DNA from: JAJDGF01 sp031549325
GTDB lineage: Bacteria; Bacillota; Clostridia; Christensenellales; Aristaeellaceae
NCBI GenBank assembly: GCA_031549325.1
Contig: JAVBQA010000006.1
Span: forward strand, 1-25,930
DNA length: 25,930 nucleotides
Reading direction: 5' to 3'
In this document: positions 14,440 to 22,390 of the stretch, one piece after another
Numbering within the stretch: position 1 is the stretch's first letter
Layout: each line of letters opens with the position of its first letter
Made by a program: the position numbers and the translations under genes
The notes under the pieces: model-generated
What the model was told of the DNA's origin: nothing
The model's input: only the letters and a program-made list of their open reading frames with translations
Databases searched by the model: none

Positions 14440-15462
14440 ATGAAAGACCAACTCAATCAAATCCGCGAGCGCGTGCTTGCTGAGCTGGAGGCCGCGCGTG
14501 ACACGGGGGCTCTCGAGGCGCTGCGCGTAGCGGTTCTGGGCAAAAAGGGCGAGCTGACGGCCATCCTGCGCGGCATGGGTCAGCTGCCCAGCGAGGAACG
14601 CCCGATCATTGGCCAGCTGGTGAACGAGGTGCGCCAGCGGCTGGAGGATGCCCTGGAGGAGCGCCTGAACAGCTTGGGCGCGCTTGAGCGGCAGGATCAG
14701 CTGGCGCGCGAGGACATCGACGTGACGCTGCCCGGCAAAACCCGAAGCGCCGGCTCCCTGCACCCGATGTCGCTTGTGTGGGAAGACATGATCTCAATCT
14801 TCACGTCTATGGGATACGAGGTGGTGGAGGGGCCGGAGGTGGAGTATGACCACTTCAACTTCGAGCTGCTGAATCTGCCCAAGAACCACCCGGCGCGAGA
14901 CGCGCAGGACACGTTCTACATCGACGACAACATCGTGCTCCGCACGCACACCAGTCCGGTGCAGGCGCGCATTATGACCACGCGTAAGCCGCCAATCCGC
15001 ATCATCTGCCCGGGGCGCGTGTATCGCGCGGACGAGCTGGATCTGACGCATTCGCCGGTATTCCACCAGATCGAAGGGCTGGTGGTGGACGAACACATCA
15101 CCATGGGCGACCTGAAGGGAACGCTGGACACGTTCGCCAAGCGCCTCTACGGCGAGGGCGTGACCACCCGCTTCCGCCCCAGCTTCTTTCCGTTCACCGA
15201 GCCGAGCGCCGAGGTGGACCTGACTTGCGCCGCATGCATGGGCAAGGGATGCCGCGTGTGCAAGGGCACGGGCTGGATTGAAGTGCTGGGCAGCGGCATG
15301 GTGAACCCAAAGGTGCTTGAGATGTGCGGCATCGACAGCACGAAGTATTCAGGGTTCGCGTTTGGCATCGGCGTGGAGCGGCTGACCATGCTGAAGTACG
15401 CCGTGCCTGACCTGCGCTATCTGTATGAAAATGACCTGCGCTTTCTGGCGCAGTTCCGGTAA
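14440..15462 (+). CDS. pheS: Phenylalanine-tRNA ligase alpha subunit
   Basis: The 340-aa catalytic subunit of the (alpha-beta)2 class II enzyme charging tRNA-Phe. Residues 1-85 form the N-terminal coiled coil; the catalytic domain carries motif 2 (GRVYRADELDLTHSPVFHQ, 192-210) and motif 3 (GFAFGIGVERLTMLKY, 305-320). A four-Cys knuckle (C263, C266, C271, C274) sits in the LTCAACMGKGCRVCKGTGWI segment. The frame is open back to 14152, across the T-box, but the SD AAGGAGG at 14421-14427 and family alignment place the start at ATG 14440. GTG at 14437 has slightly better spacing and would add one residue. Length equals the Bacillus protein. pheT follows after 16 bases. Confidence 0.96.
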   Translation: MKDQLNQIRERVLAELEAARDTGALEALRVAVLGKKGELTAILRGMGQLPSEERPIIGQLVNEVRQRLEDALEERLNSLGALERQDQLAREDIDVTLPGKTRSAGSLHPMSLVWEDMISIFTSMGYEVVEGPEVEYDHFNFELLNLPKNHPARDAQDTFYIDDNIVLRTHTSPVQARIMTTRKPPIRIICPGRVYRADELDLTHSPVFHQIEGLVVDEHITMGDLKGTLDTFAKRLYGEGVTTRFRPSFFPFTEPSAEVDLTCAACMGKGCRVCKGTGWIEVLGSGMVNPKVLEMCGIDSTKYSGFAFGIGVERLTMLKYAVPDLRYLYENDLRFLAQFR

Positions 15463-15478
15463 GGAGGGGACATAAGAG

Positions 15479-17872
15479 ATGAGAGTCCCGATGAATTGGC
15501 TCAAGGAATACGTGGATGTGACGGTGTCCACCCAGGACTACGCGAACCGGATGGTCATGGCCGGCACCGGCGTTGAGGGGATCGACGAGCAGGGCGAGGC
15601 GTTCACGGGCGTGGTCGTGGGCGAGGTGCTTGCATGCGAAGACCTCGAGGGCTCGGACCACCTGCACATCTGCAGGGTGGACGCCGGGCAGGGCGAGCCG
15701 CTGCAGATCGTCTGTGGCGCGCCGAATGTGAAGGCGGGGCTGCAGGTACCGGTGGCGCTGGAGGGTGCCAGGCTGCCCGGTGGGCACACGATCAAGCGCG
15801 GCAAGCTGCGCGGCGCGGAATCGCAGGGCATGCTTTGCTCGGGCGCCGAGCTGGGGATTCCCGACGGGCTTTATCCCAACTGCGGCGAGGCCGGACTGCT
15901 GATCTTTACGGAGAAGCAGCAAAACGGCGCGGACATCCGCCCGATTGTGGGGCTGGACGACGCGGTCATTGACTTTGAGATCCTGGCCAACCGGCCGGAC
16001 TGCCTAAGCATCTGGGGCATCGCCCGGGAGAGCGCCGCGGTGCTGGACACCCACTGTGTGATGCCCGAGATCGGGGTGGAAGAGACCGCCAAGGGCGACA
16101 TCACCGGCTACGCGCGCATCGAGATCCGGGACGCCGCCGCTTGCCCGCGCTACTGCGGCCGAATGGTGGACAACGTGAAAATCGCGCGTTCACCCCTGTG
16201 GATGCGAAAACACCTGCATGCGGCAGGGATCAGACCCATCAACAACATCGTGGACATCACGAACTACGTGATGCTGGAGACCGGTCATCCGATGCACGCG
16301 TTCGACCTGAGCAAAGTGAAGGATCAGACCATCATCGTGCGCCCGGCGAAACCGGGCGAGTCGCTGACCACGCTGGACGGCAAGACCCACCAGCTGAACG
16401 AGTCCATGCTGGTCATCGCCGACGCCCACAACGCCACGGGACTGGCGGGCATCATGGGCGGCGAGGAATCCGAGATTGCTGAGGGCACCACGCGCGTGCT
16501 GTTCGAGTGCGCCGCGTTTGACCGGACCAGCATCCGCCTGACCAGCCGCGCCCTGGGCATTCGCACCGAGTCGTCCGGCCGGTTTGAGCGCGGCGTGAAT
16601 CCCATGACCGCTCGTCAGGCCATCGAGCGCGCGTGCATGCTGGTGAACATGCTGGAGTGCGGGGACGTGGCGCCGGGCCTGTTCGACTTCTACCCCAATC
16701 CGGTGCCTGAGCGCGAGGTCATGGCCAGCGTGTCGCGCATCAACGAACGCATTTCGACGCGGCTTTCTGGTGAGCAGATGGAGGACATTCTGCTCAGGCT
16801 GGGCCTGGATGTGACCCTGGTGGGCGACGAGCTGACCTGTGTCATCCCGGAGTGGCGGCGGGACATCGAGGGCGAGGCCGACCTGTCCGAAGAGGTGTTG
16901 CGGCTGTACGGGTACGACCACATCCCATCCACGCTGCCGGTGAGCGCGAGCGTGGCAGGTTTCCGCTCGGATCTGCAGCTGCTGCAGGACCGCATCAAGC
17001 AGAGCCTGGTGGGCATGGGATTCTACGAGGCGATGAATTTCTCGTTCGTTTCGAGGAAATGGGCCGAATCACTGGATCTGCCCAAAGACGACTGGCGGCT
17101 AGATCCGGTCGTCGTGAAAAACCCGCTGGGCGAGGACACGTCCGTGATGCGCACCAGCCTTGCGCCGTCCATGCTGTCGACGCTCTCCACAAACATCAAT
17201 CGCAGCAACCCAGAGGGGCGGCTGTTTGAGCTGAGCTGCGTGTTCAAAAAGGGCGCGGCGCACGAGCTGCCCGAGGAGCCGGATGTGCTGTGTATTGGCA
17301 TGTACGGCGAGTTCACCGACTTCTTCAGCTTAAAGGACGCGGTGTGGTGTCTGCTGCAGCGGTTGGGAATCGTGCCCGAGATTGAGAAGGGCGGCGACCC
17401 ATACCTGCACCCAGGGCGCAAGGCCGTGCTGACGGTGAACGGCGTGCCGATTGGCCAGCTGGGCGAGGCGCACCCTGAGGTGGCGCTGCGCTTCGGCATT
17501 GAGGGGAAGCGGGTGCAGATCGCCGAGCTGTCCCTGTCGGAGCTCGCCCAATGCCAGCGTCCGGTGGGCGCGGTGGTGGCACTGCCGCGCTTCCCGGCCG
17601 TGAGCCGCGACATCGCGCTGGTGATGAATGAGGGAACGGGTGTGGGCCCTGTGATGGGCTGCATCCAAAAGGCGGCGGGCGAGCTGCTGGAGGACGTGCG
17701 GCTGTTCGACATCTACCGCGGCGCGCAGCTGGGGCAGGACAAAAAGAGCGTGGCCTTCGCGCTCAGCTTCCGCGCTTCTGACCGCACGCTGACCGAGGAC
17801 GAGATCAACACGGCCATGAAGCGCGTGCTGGATGCCTGCGAGGCCCAGTTCGGGGCGCACTTGCGGACGTAG
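15479..17872 (+). CDS. pheT: Phenylalanine-tRNA ligase beta subunit
   Basis: A 797-aa subunit of the same enzyme, with editing and tRNA-binding functions. Domains in order: N-terminal MRVPMNWLKEYVDV; tRNA-binding OB fold (about 40-150, VVGEVLACEDLEGSDHLHIC ... SQGMLCSGAELGI); B3/B4 editing region (about 205-390, with INNIVDITNYVMLETGHPMH and ALGIRTESSGRFERGV); B5 domain (about 400-475); pseudo-catalytic core (about 485-680); and the C-terminal FDX-ACB domain (about 700-797, PRFPAVSRDIALVM ... LFDIYRGAQL). Length is normal. AAGGAGGGG is the SD. Confidence 0.97.
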   Translation: MRVPMNWLKEYVDVTVSTQDYANRMVMAGTGVEGIDEQGEAFTGVVVGEVLACEDLEGSDHLHICRVDAGQGEPLQIVCGAPNVKAGLQVPVALEGARLPGGHTIKRGKLRGAESQGMLCSGAELGIPDGLYPNCGEAGLLIFTEKQQNGADIRPIVGLDDAVIDFEILANRPDCLSIWGIARESAAVLDTHCVMPEIGVEETAKGDITGYARIEIRDAAACPRYCGRMVDNVKIARSPLWMRKHLHAAGIRPINNIVDITNYVMLETGHPMHAFDLSKVKDQTIIVRPAKPGESLTTLDGKTHQLNESMLVIADAHNATGLAGIMGGEESEIAEGTTRVLFECAAFDRTSIRLTSRALGIRTESSGRFERGVNPMTARQAIERACMLVNMLECGDVAPGLFDFYPNPVPEREVMASVSRINERISTRLSGEQMEDILLRLGLDVTLVGDELTCVIPEWRRDIEGEADLSEEVLRLYGYDHIPSTLPVSASVAGFRSDLQLLQDRIKQSLVGMGFYEAMNFSFVSRKWAESLDLPKDDWRLDPVVVKNPLGEDTSVMRTSLAPSMLSTLSTNINRSNPEGRLFELSCVFKKGAAHELPEEPDVLCIGMYGEFTDFFSLKDAVWCLLQRLGIVPEIEKGGDPYLHPGRKAVLTVNGVPIGQLGEAHPEVALRFGIEGKRVQIAELSLSELAQCQRPVGAVVALPRFPAVSRDIALVMNEGTGVGPVMGCIQKAAGELLEDVRLFDIYRGAQLGQDKKSVAFALSFRASDRTLTEDEINTAMKRVLDACEAQFGAHLRT

Positions 17873-17880
17873 TTGCCAAT

Positions 17881-17922
17881 AACAGCAAACAGGACGGCCA
17901 GATGGCCGTCCTGTTTGCTGTT
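17881..17922 (+). terminator. Long bidirectional hairpin after pheT
   Basis: AACAGCAAACAGGACGGCC (17881-17899) and GGCCGTCCTGTTTGCTGTT (17904-17922) form a perfect 19-bp stem with an AGAT loop. The U-rich right arm (CTGTTTGCTGTT) replaces a separate T-tract. It lies between convergent pheT and the secreted protein gene, so it can serve both. Confidence 0.8.
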
Positions 17923-17936
17923 CGGTTGAAACTGAG

Positions 17937-18428
17937 TTACAATGACGGTACCCAGTTCTTGCATGTGGTGCTTTTGTATGTGTGCGTGGATTCGCCGCCG
18001 TGAACCTGCAGATCCTGTTTGCATTTAGAGCATTGGTAGAGCTTGTCAGTCCAAGTGGTACAAATATTGCCCGTTTTAGGTTGCTTGTGGACTCGAAGGG
18101 AGGCCTCAAGTACATAATTATGTACACATCCAGCTGCTTTAGGAGAAGCGGTTGAGGACTGACCTGATTCATACGCAAGGGCTTCATGGGATATTGAATC
18201 CACCTGCTCTTTTAAGGCAGCAATGCCTAAATCTCTATGGCCGAACAAACGTCCGCCAGTGATCACGCGGCTTTCCGCATCTGGGGCATCACAGTCTCCC
18301 TCGTACAATATAAAAGAGCCTAGACAAAGAATTTCATGGTCAGGTGATGCTTTCAGAATCGGTTCTGCGAATACCGTGTTGGACCAAACGAAAAGCATGG
18401 CGAACACGACCATCAAAGTTTTCCTCAT
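17937..18428 (-). CDS. Secreted Cys-rich hypothetical protein (163 aa)
   Basis: No family recognised. The start at 18428 is supported by AGGGGGGAT just upstream and gives a clear Sec signal peptide (MRKTLMVVFAMLFVWSNTVF, cleavage likely after FA at residue 21). The mature part has C35, C46 and C101, then a C-terminal module C123-x9-C133-x2-C136-x19-C156 with His residues between. The same Cys spacing occurs in the product of the upstream gene, so the two are paralogues. The pattern could bind zinc or form disulfides; I cannot tell which. Codon use is clearly more AT-rich than in pheT or the amidase, suggesting recent acquisition. It starts 11 bases after the upstream gene's stop. Confidence 0.7.
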   Translation of the reverse strand: MRKTLMVVFAMLFVWSNTVFAEPILKASPDHEILCLGSFILYEGDCDAPDAESRVITGGRLFGHRDLGIAALKEQVDSISHEALAYESGQSSTASPKAAGCVHNYVLEASLRVHKQPKTGNICTTWTDKLYQCSKCKQDLQVHGGESTHTYKSTTCKNWVPSL

Positions 18429-18439
18429 GCATATCCCCC

Positions 18440-18731
18440 CTAATTCCAACCAACTTTTTTGCATTCTGTACCATTCTTTGTATGATAAGATGTGCTCGTC
18501 TTGGATTTGTCTTTTGAGCAATACAAACATTTTTGGTATAGGATATTATAAACTGAACATGTGCCACCAGACAATTTGGTGTGTTGCTGATTGCTATCGA
18601 TGGTGCGGAAGTGATGTTGGCCGTCTGGCGCTGAGCCGCAAAGTGGCGTCGCGTATATCACCATATCTGCTGAGAAGGCGATTATTGGAAGCAAAATCGA
18701 GAGAGTAAGGAGAAGCAGTCTTTTTCACCAT
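18440..18731 (-). pseudogene. Frameshifted secreted Cys-rich paralogue
   Basis: AAAAAGGAGG (18741-18750) lies nine bases before ATG 18731, an ideal start, but that frame closes soon. Skipping one A of the A5 run (18721-18725) joins it to the frame that continues to 18440, giving 96 residues: MVKRLLLLTLSILLPIIAFS is then a perfect signal peptide, and the mature part ends with C58-x9-C68-x2-C71-x18-C90. This matches the Cys spacing of the downstream gene's C-terminus. Options are an inactivating indel, phase variation at the homopolymer, translational slippage or a sequencing error. Without the fix only a short TTG start at 18694, lacking the basic n-region, is available. Confidence 0.68.
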
Positions 18732-18772
18732 AATAATATACCTCCTTTTTAACACTGGGTTTTCCTGTCATC

Positions 18773-18802
18773 ATCATAGCAAAAAAATGCTAAAAAAATC
18801 AA
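18773..18802 (-). promoter_or_regulatory. Promoter of the Cys-rich gene pair
   Basis: Minus-strand TTGATT (18802-18797) and TATGAT (18778-18773), 18 bases apart. The spacer holds two T7 runs separated by AGCA, unlike other promoters in the window. Confidence 0.6.
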
Positions 18803-18857
18803 GAATCATTGAAAAATAGTGCCTTTTTGCTAAAAATGTAGGTCATTCAACTTACGA

Positions 18858-18886
18858 TTGACGCTCGCCCGGTGTTTCGCTATAAT
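18858..18886 (+). promoter_or_regulatory. Sigma-A promoter of the amidase gene
   Basis: TTGACG (18858-18863), 17-base spacer, TATAAT (18881-18886). A start near 18893 rules out the in-frame TTG at 18886 as initiation codon. Confidence 0.78.
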
Positions 18887-18924
18887 TGAGTTGCTTGAAG
18901 ATCAAAGATTTGGAGATGATGCGC

Positions 18925-20148
18925 GTGATCAGGCGTTGGTTCGCGCTGATTTTGATTTTTGGGCTGTGCGTGCCCCAGCTGGCCCAGGCCGGCGAGGCGA
19001 GACCAGAGCAGATCGTGATTGCGCAGGGAGCGACGCTGACCGGCGAGACGGGGGAGCGCGCGCAGCTGCTTTGGACGCTGTTGCCCGAGGGCAGCGCCTC
19101 CAAGATCCGCTTCAGCAGCAGCAAGCCCCGCGTGGCCAGCGTCAACGGCCAGGGCGAGATCCGCTTTAAGCGGGAGGGTCGCGCGGTCATCAAGCTGAAG
19201 TCTGTGCGCGGCGGCGCGGCGGCATCCATCGAGGTGCTGGTCACAAACCCACCCAAGCCCACCGGCGTGTCGTTTCCCGAGGGCGAGCAGCTGACACTGA
19301 CACAGGGCGACAGCGCGCTTCTGCAGCCCGTCTTTGAGCCCTCTGGGGCGGTCAGCAGCCTGACCTGGGCCAGCACCAACCGTGTGATCGCGCCCATCGA
19401 GAACGGCGCGGTGCAGGCGGCGTATCCGGGCGTGGCCACCATCCGCTGCAAAGCTACCCGAGGCGGCGCCATCGCGCTGGTTCGAGTGACTGTCGTGGCA
19501 AGAAGCGGAGAAAGCCCGGATCCGCTGCCGCTCTCCGGGTACAGTGTGGGCATTGATCCGGGCCACCAGAGATACGGCAATTACCAAAAGGAACATGTTT
19601 CGCCAAATGGCAGCAAGCGCAAATACAAGATGGCCAATGGCACCAGCGGCGTCTCGACCAAGGTGCCTGAATACAAACAGACGCTTCGCATTGGCTTTCA
19701 GGTGAGGGACGCGCTGGAGGCGATGGGCGCGGAGGTCTACATGACGCGCACAACGTCGGACGTGAACATCTCAAACGTCAAGCGCGCGAAGATGATGAAC
19801 GAGTTGGATGTGGATCTGGTGCTGAGGCTGCACTGCAACGCGGGCCCGCGCAGCAAGCGCGGCATGACGGTCTACGCTTCGCCTGTGGGTCCGGCGGACA
19901 CGGACAGCAAGCGCGCGGCCAGCGCGCTGTGCGCGGTGTTTAAGCGGGATTTGAGGCCAAAGGGAGGCGCGAGTGTCAGCATCAACAGGACCTTTTCCGG
20001 GCTGAACTGGAGCCGCGTGCCCAGCGTGCTGATCGAGATGGGGTATATGTCCAATCCCCAGGACGACCGGTTGATGAACAAGCCGGAGTATCAGCAGCGG
20101 CTGGCCGAGGCCATGGCCCAAGGGGCGGTTGCGTTTTTGAGGGGATAA
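18925..20148 (+). CDS. Secreted N-acetylmuramoyl-L-alanine amidase with Ig-like domains
   Basis: A 407-aa peptidoglycan hydrolase cutting the MurNAc-L-Ala bond. A signal peptide (about 1-22, ending QLAQA) is followed by two Ig-like (Big_2-type) domains (about 25-107 and 112-192) and a C-terminal Amidase_3 domain (about 205-407). Expected zinc and catalytic residues are present: H214 (GIDPGHQ), E249, H303 (LRLHCNA) and E371 (VLIEMGYMSN). GTG 18925 is chosen because GGAGATGAT (18912-18920) resembles the full SD at proper distance; ATG 18916 or 18919 are alternatives too close to it. The Ig-like domains may bind cell wall or act as spacers. The gene diverges from the Cys-rich pair. Confidence 0.88.
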   Translation: MIRRWFALILIFGLCVPQLAQAGEARPEQIVIAQGATLTGETGERAQLLWTLLPEGSASKIRFSSSKPRVASVNGQGEIRFKREGRAVIKLKSVRGGAAASIEVLVTNPPKPTGVSFPEGEQLTLTQGDSALLQPVFEPSGAVSSLTWASTNRVIAPIENGAVQAAYPGVATIRCKATRGGAIALVRVTVVARSGESPDPLPLSGYSVGIDPGHQRYGNYQKEHVSPNGSKRKYKMANGTSGVSTKVPEYKQTLRIGFQVRDALEAMGAEVYMTRTTSDVNISNVKRAKMMNELDVDLVLRLHCNAGPRSKRGMTVYASPVGPADTDSKRAASALCAVFKRDLRPKGGASVSINRTFSGLNWSRVPSVLIEMGYMSNPQDDRLMNKPEYQQRLAEAMAQGAVAFLRG

Positions 20149-20214
20149 GCGTATCGGGGGAACACAATTCCGCCCGCACGAGTCCCGGCGCCTCGCGCGC
20201 GAACAAGCCCGCAG

Positions 20215-20240
20215 GGGCGGATTCTGTCCGCCCGCTTTTT
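20215..20240 (+). terminator. Terminator after the amidase gene
   Basis: GGGCGGA (20215-20221) pairs with TCCGCCC (20227-20233) around TTCTG, followed by GC and TTTTT (20236-20240). It ends exactly at the convergent glgB stop codon. Confidence 0.7.
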
Positions 20241-22257
20241 ACTTGACTTTCTTCAGCACCATGGCTGTGCGGCAGGGAGTATACACAAAGAACCCCAGCC
20301 CCTTCATGTCCACGGTTTTGGTGAGATACAGCTGATCGCGGGGGATTCTATTCTGACCGCCGAAGGCAGGGTCGTCTGTGCTGAACACCACCTGGTATTC
20401 GCCCGCGCCGATGGTGTGGCAAGGCAGGAAAAAATCGGTGACCGACTCCGTCGGGTGGAAGTTGAAGAGGTAGATCAGCCCGCCCTTCGAAAACGCGATC
20501 AGTTTGCGCTGCTGGTCGATCCACAGGTTGTACAGATCGCGCTTGGCCATCACGTGGTACTTGCGCGCGAATTTCAGCATGGCCATGTCGAATTCCTTCA
20601 GCCACTCATACTTCAGGAAGCCGTTCTCGGACAGGCTCCACTGGCGCCGCGCGTAGTGGAAGCTCCATCCGTTGCCCTCGCGCGGAAAGTCGATCCACTC
20701 CGGGTGTCCGAACTCGTTGCCCATGAAGTTCAGATAGCCCTCTGAGGCCAACGCCAGCGTGATGAAGCGGATCATCTCGTGCAGCGCGATGGCGCGGTCG
20801 ATCACGGCCGATGGACACGTCTTGTTCATGTTGGTGTACATCTCGGCATCGGCCAGGCGGAAGATGATCGTCTTGTCGCCCACCAGCGCCTGATCATGGG
20901 ACTCGCAGTAGCCGATGCTGGGTTCCTGCGGGCGGCGGGTGGTCAGCTCGTGCCACATCCTCATCATGTCCCAGTCAAGATCGCTCGGAAGCTTCAGCGT
21001 GGAAATCCAGAAATCCGGCACGCCCATCGACAGCCGGTAGTCAAACCCGATGCCGCCGTAGCGGATGGGCAGGCACATGCCGGGCATACCGGACATGTCT
21101 TCGGCAATGATCACCGCGAACGGATTCACGTCGTGGATCAGATCGCACGCCAGCTGAAGGTAGGTGACAGCCTCTACGTCGGTGTTCATGCTGAAGTATT
21201 TTGCGTAGCTGTCAAACGACTCGCCCAGCCCGTGGTCGTGATACAGCATGCTGGTCACGCCGTCGAACCGGAATCCGTCAAAGTGATACTCGTCCAGCCA
21301 GAACTTGCAGTTGGAGAGCAGGAAGTGGATCACCTCGTGCTTGCCGTAGTTGAACAGCTTGCTGCCCCAGGCCGGGTGATCGCCCGCGCTGCCCAGCTTG
21401 AAGAACTGGTCTTCAGTGCCGTCAAACAGGTTGATGCCTTCGTCCACGTTTTTGCTGGCGTGGGAGTGCACGATGTCGAGCAGCACCAGCATGTCCATCT
21501 CGTGGGCAGTGTTGATGAGGCGCTTCAAATCCTCCGGCTCGCCGTACCAGCTGGACGCCGCGAAGAAGTTGGACACCTGATAGCCAAACGACGCGTAATA
21601 TGGGTGCTCCTGAATGGCCATAAGCTGCACGGCGTTGTAGCCTGCGGCCTTGATGCGCGGCAGGATGTCGTCGGTGAACTCCGCGTAAGAGCCGACCTTG
21701 CCATCTTCCTGCGCCATGCCGATGTGGCTCTCGTAGATATATAGCGGGTTGATCTTGCGCTTTTTGTAGCTGCCGTCCGTCCAAATGAATGGCTTGTCAG
21801 GCGCCCAAACCTGGCCGGAGAAGGTGTTGTCCTGCTTGTTTTGAACCACACGCCGGATGTACAGTGGAATGTGGTCGCGAATGACGCCCCTTCTTGAAAC
21901 CTGGACTTTCACGTGCTGCCCGTGTTTCAGCGCGTCTCTTCCGGATAGCTTGATTTCCCAGTTGCCCGCTTCGTCGATGCGCGTCAGCGGGTGGCTTTGC
22001 CGGTCCCAGCCGTTGAAATCGCCGATCAGATGCATGGCGTCGGCGCCGGGCGCCCACTCGCGGTACACCCAGCCGTCCCTGGTCTTGTGGATGCCATACC
22101 ACAGATGCCCGTTCGCGATTTCGGACAGGCTCTTGTCCCCGCCGAGAAGCGCCCTGCGGATGTCCGCGAACCGATTCATGCGCAGATCGATGTCCTGCGC
22201 GTAAGGCTTGAGCCAGGGGTCGATGGAGAGGATCTTGTAAGGCTTTTTGGCCGCCAT
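20239..22257 (-). CDS. glgB: 1,4-alpha-glucan branching enzyme, eukaryote-like type
   Basis: A 672-aa enzyme forming alpha-1,6 branches in glycogen. A CBM48 domain (about 60-150, WVYREWAPGADAMHLIGDFN) precedes the GH13 barrel (about 170-560) and a C-terminal beta domain. Nucleophile D332 (FRFDGVTSMLYHDHG), acid/base E386 (IIAEDMSGMPG) and D455 (CESHDQALVGDKT) are intact. The wording, including YLNFMGNEFGHPEWIDFPRE and DAEMYTNM, is that of plant and animal branching enzymes (GH13_8), not the usual bacterial GlgB. ATG 22257 is preferred over GTG 22266 because AGGCGGTG lies just upstream. No other glycogen gene is in the window. Confidence 0.94.
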   Translation of the reverse strand: MAAKKPYKILSIDPWLKPYAQDIDLRMNRFADIRRALLGGDKSLSEIANGHLWYGIHKTRDGWVYREWAPGADAMHLIGDFNGWDRQSHPLTRIDEAGNWEIKLSGRDALKHGQHVKVQVSRRGVIRDHIPLYIRRVVQNKQDNTFSGQVWAPDKPFIWTDGSYKKRKINPLYIYESHIGMAQEDGKVGSYAEFTDDILPRIKAAGYNAVQLMAIQEHPYYASFGYQVSNFFAASSWYGEPEDLKRLINTAHEMDMLVLLDIVHSHASKNVDEGINLFDGTEDQFFKLGSAGDHPAWGSKLFNYGKHEVIHFLLSNCKFWLDEYHFDGFRFDGVTSMLYHDHGLGESFDSYAKYFSMNTDVEAVTYLQLACDLIHDVNPFAVIIAEDMSGMPGMCLPIRYGGIGFDYRLSMGVPDFWISTLKLPSDLDWDMMRMWHELTTRRPQEPSIGYCESHDQALVGDKTIIFRLADAEMYTNMNKTCPSAVIDRAIALHEMIRFITLALASEGYLNFMGNEFGHPEWIDFPREGNGWSFHYARRQWSLSENGFLKYEWLKEFDMAMLKFARKYHVMAKRDLYNLWIDQQRKLIAFSKGGLIYLFNFHPTESVTDFFLPCHTIGAGEYQVVFSTDDPAFGGQNRIPRDQLYLTKTVDMKGLGFFVYTPCRTAMVLKKVK

Positions 22258-22285
22258 CAACAGCACCGCCTTTCTTCATATCCAT

Positions 22286-22314
22286 ATTATAGGTCAATTT
22301 GCGCGCGATGGCAA
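22286..22314 (-). promoter_or_regulatory. Sigma-A promoter of glgB
   Basis: Minus-strand TTGCCA (22314-22309), 17-base spacer, TATAAT (22291-22286). Start expected near 22279, about 22 bases before the ATG. Confidence 0.75.
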
Positions 22315-22320
22315 TGCCGA

Positions 22321-22349
22321 TTGACGAGAGGACGCGGAAATGGTATGAT
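22321..22349 (+). promoter_or_regulatory. Sigma-A promoter of the S-component/GDPD operon
   Basis: TTGACG (22321-22326), 17-base spacer, TATGAT (22344-22349) with TGG in front of the -10. Its -35 is only six bases from the glgB -35 on the other strand. Expected start near 22356, so the leader is about 35 bases and has no room for a tetrahydrofolate riboswitch. Confidence 0.75.
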
Positions 22350-22390
22350 AATCTTTGGTATTCGTGTGCAATAGGCGGTTGGCTGAGCGG

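Noticed and set aside
18223..18708. 161-codon plus-strand frame in the AT-rich island
   Set aside because: The minus-strand frames have SD sites, signal peptides and matching Cys modules; this one has none and would run antisense to both.
18886..18924. Upstream TTG start for the amidase
   Set aside because: TTG 18886 overlaps the -10 box of the gene's own promoter, so it is not transcribed; the signal peptide fits the GTG at 18925.
20779..21744. 321-codon open frame opposite glgB
   Set aside because: It is antisense to conserved GH13 motifs, rich in Val, His and Gln as expected from a shadow frame.
22350..22390. Tetrahydrofolate riboswitch ahead of the FolT-like gene
   Set aside because: Only about 35 bases lie between the predicted transcript start and ATG, too few for the known THF riboswitch folds, and no matching motif was seen.
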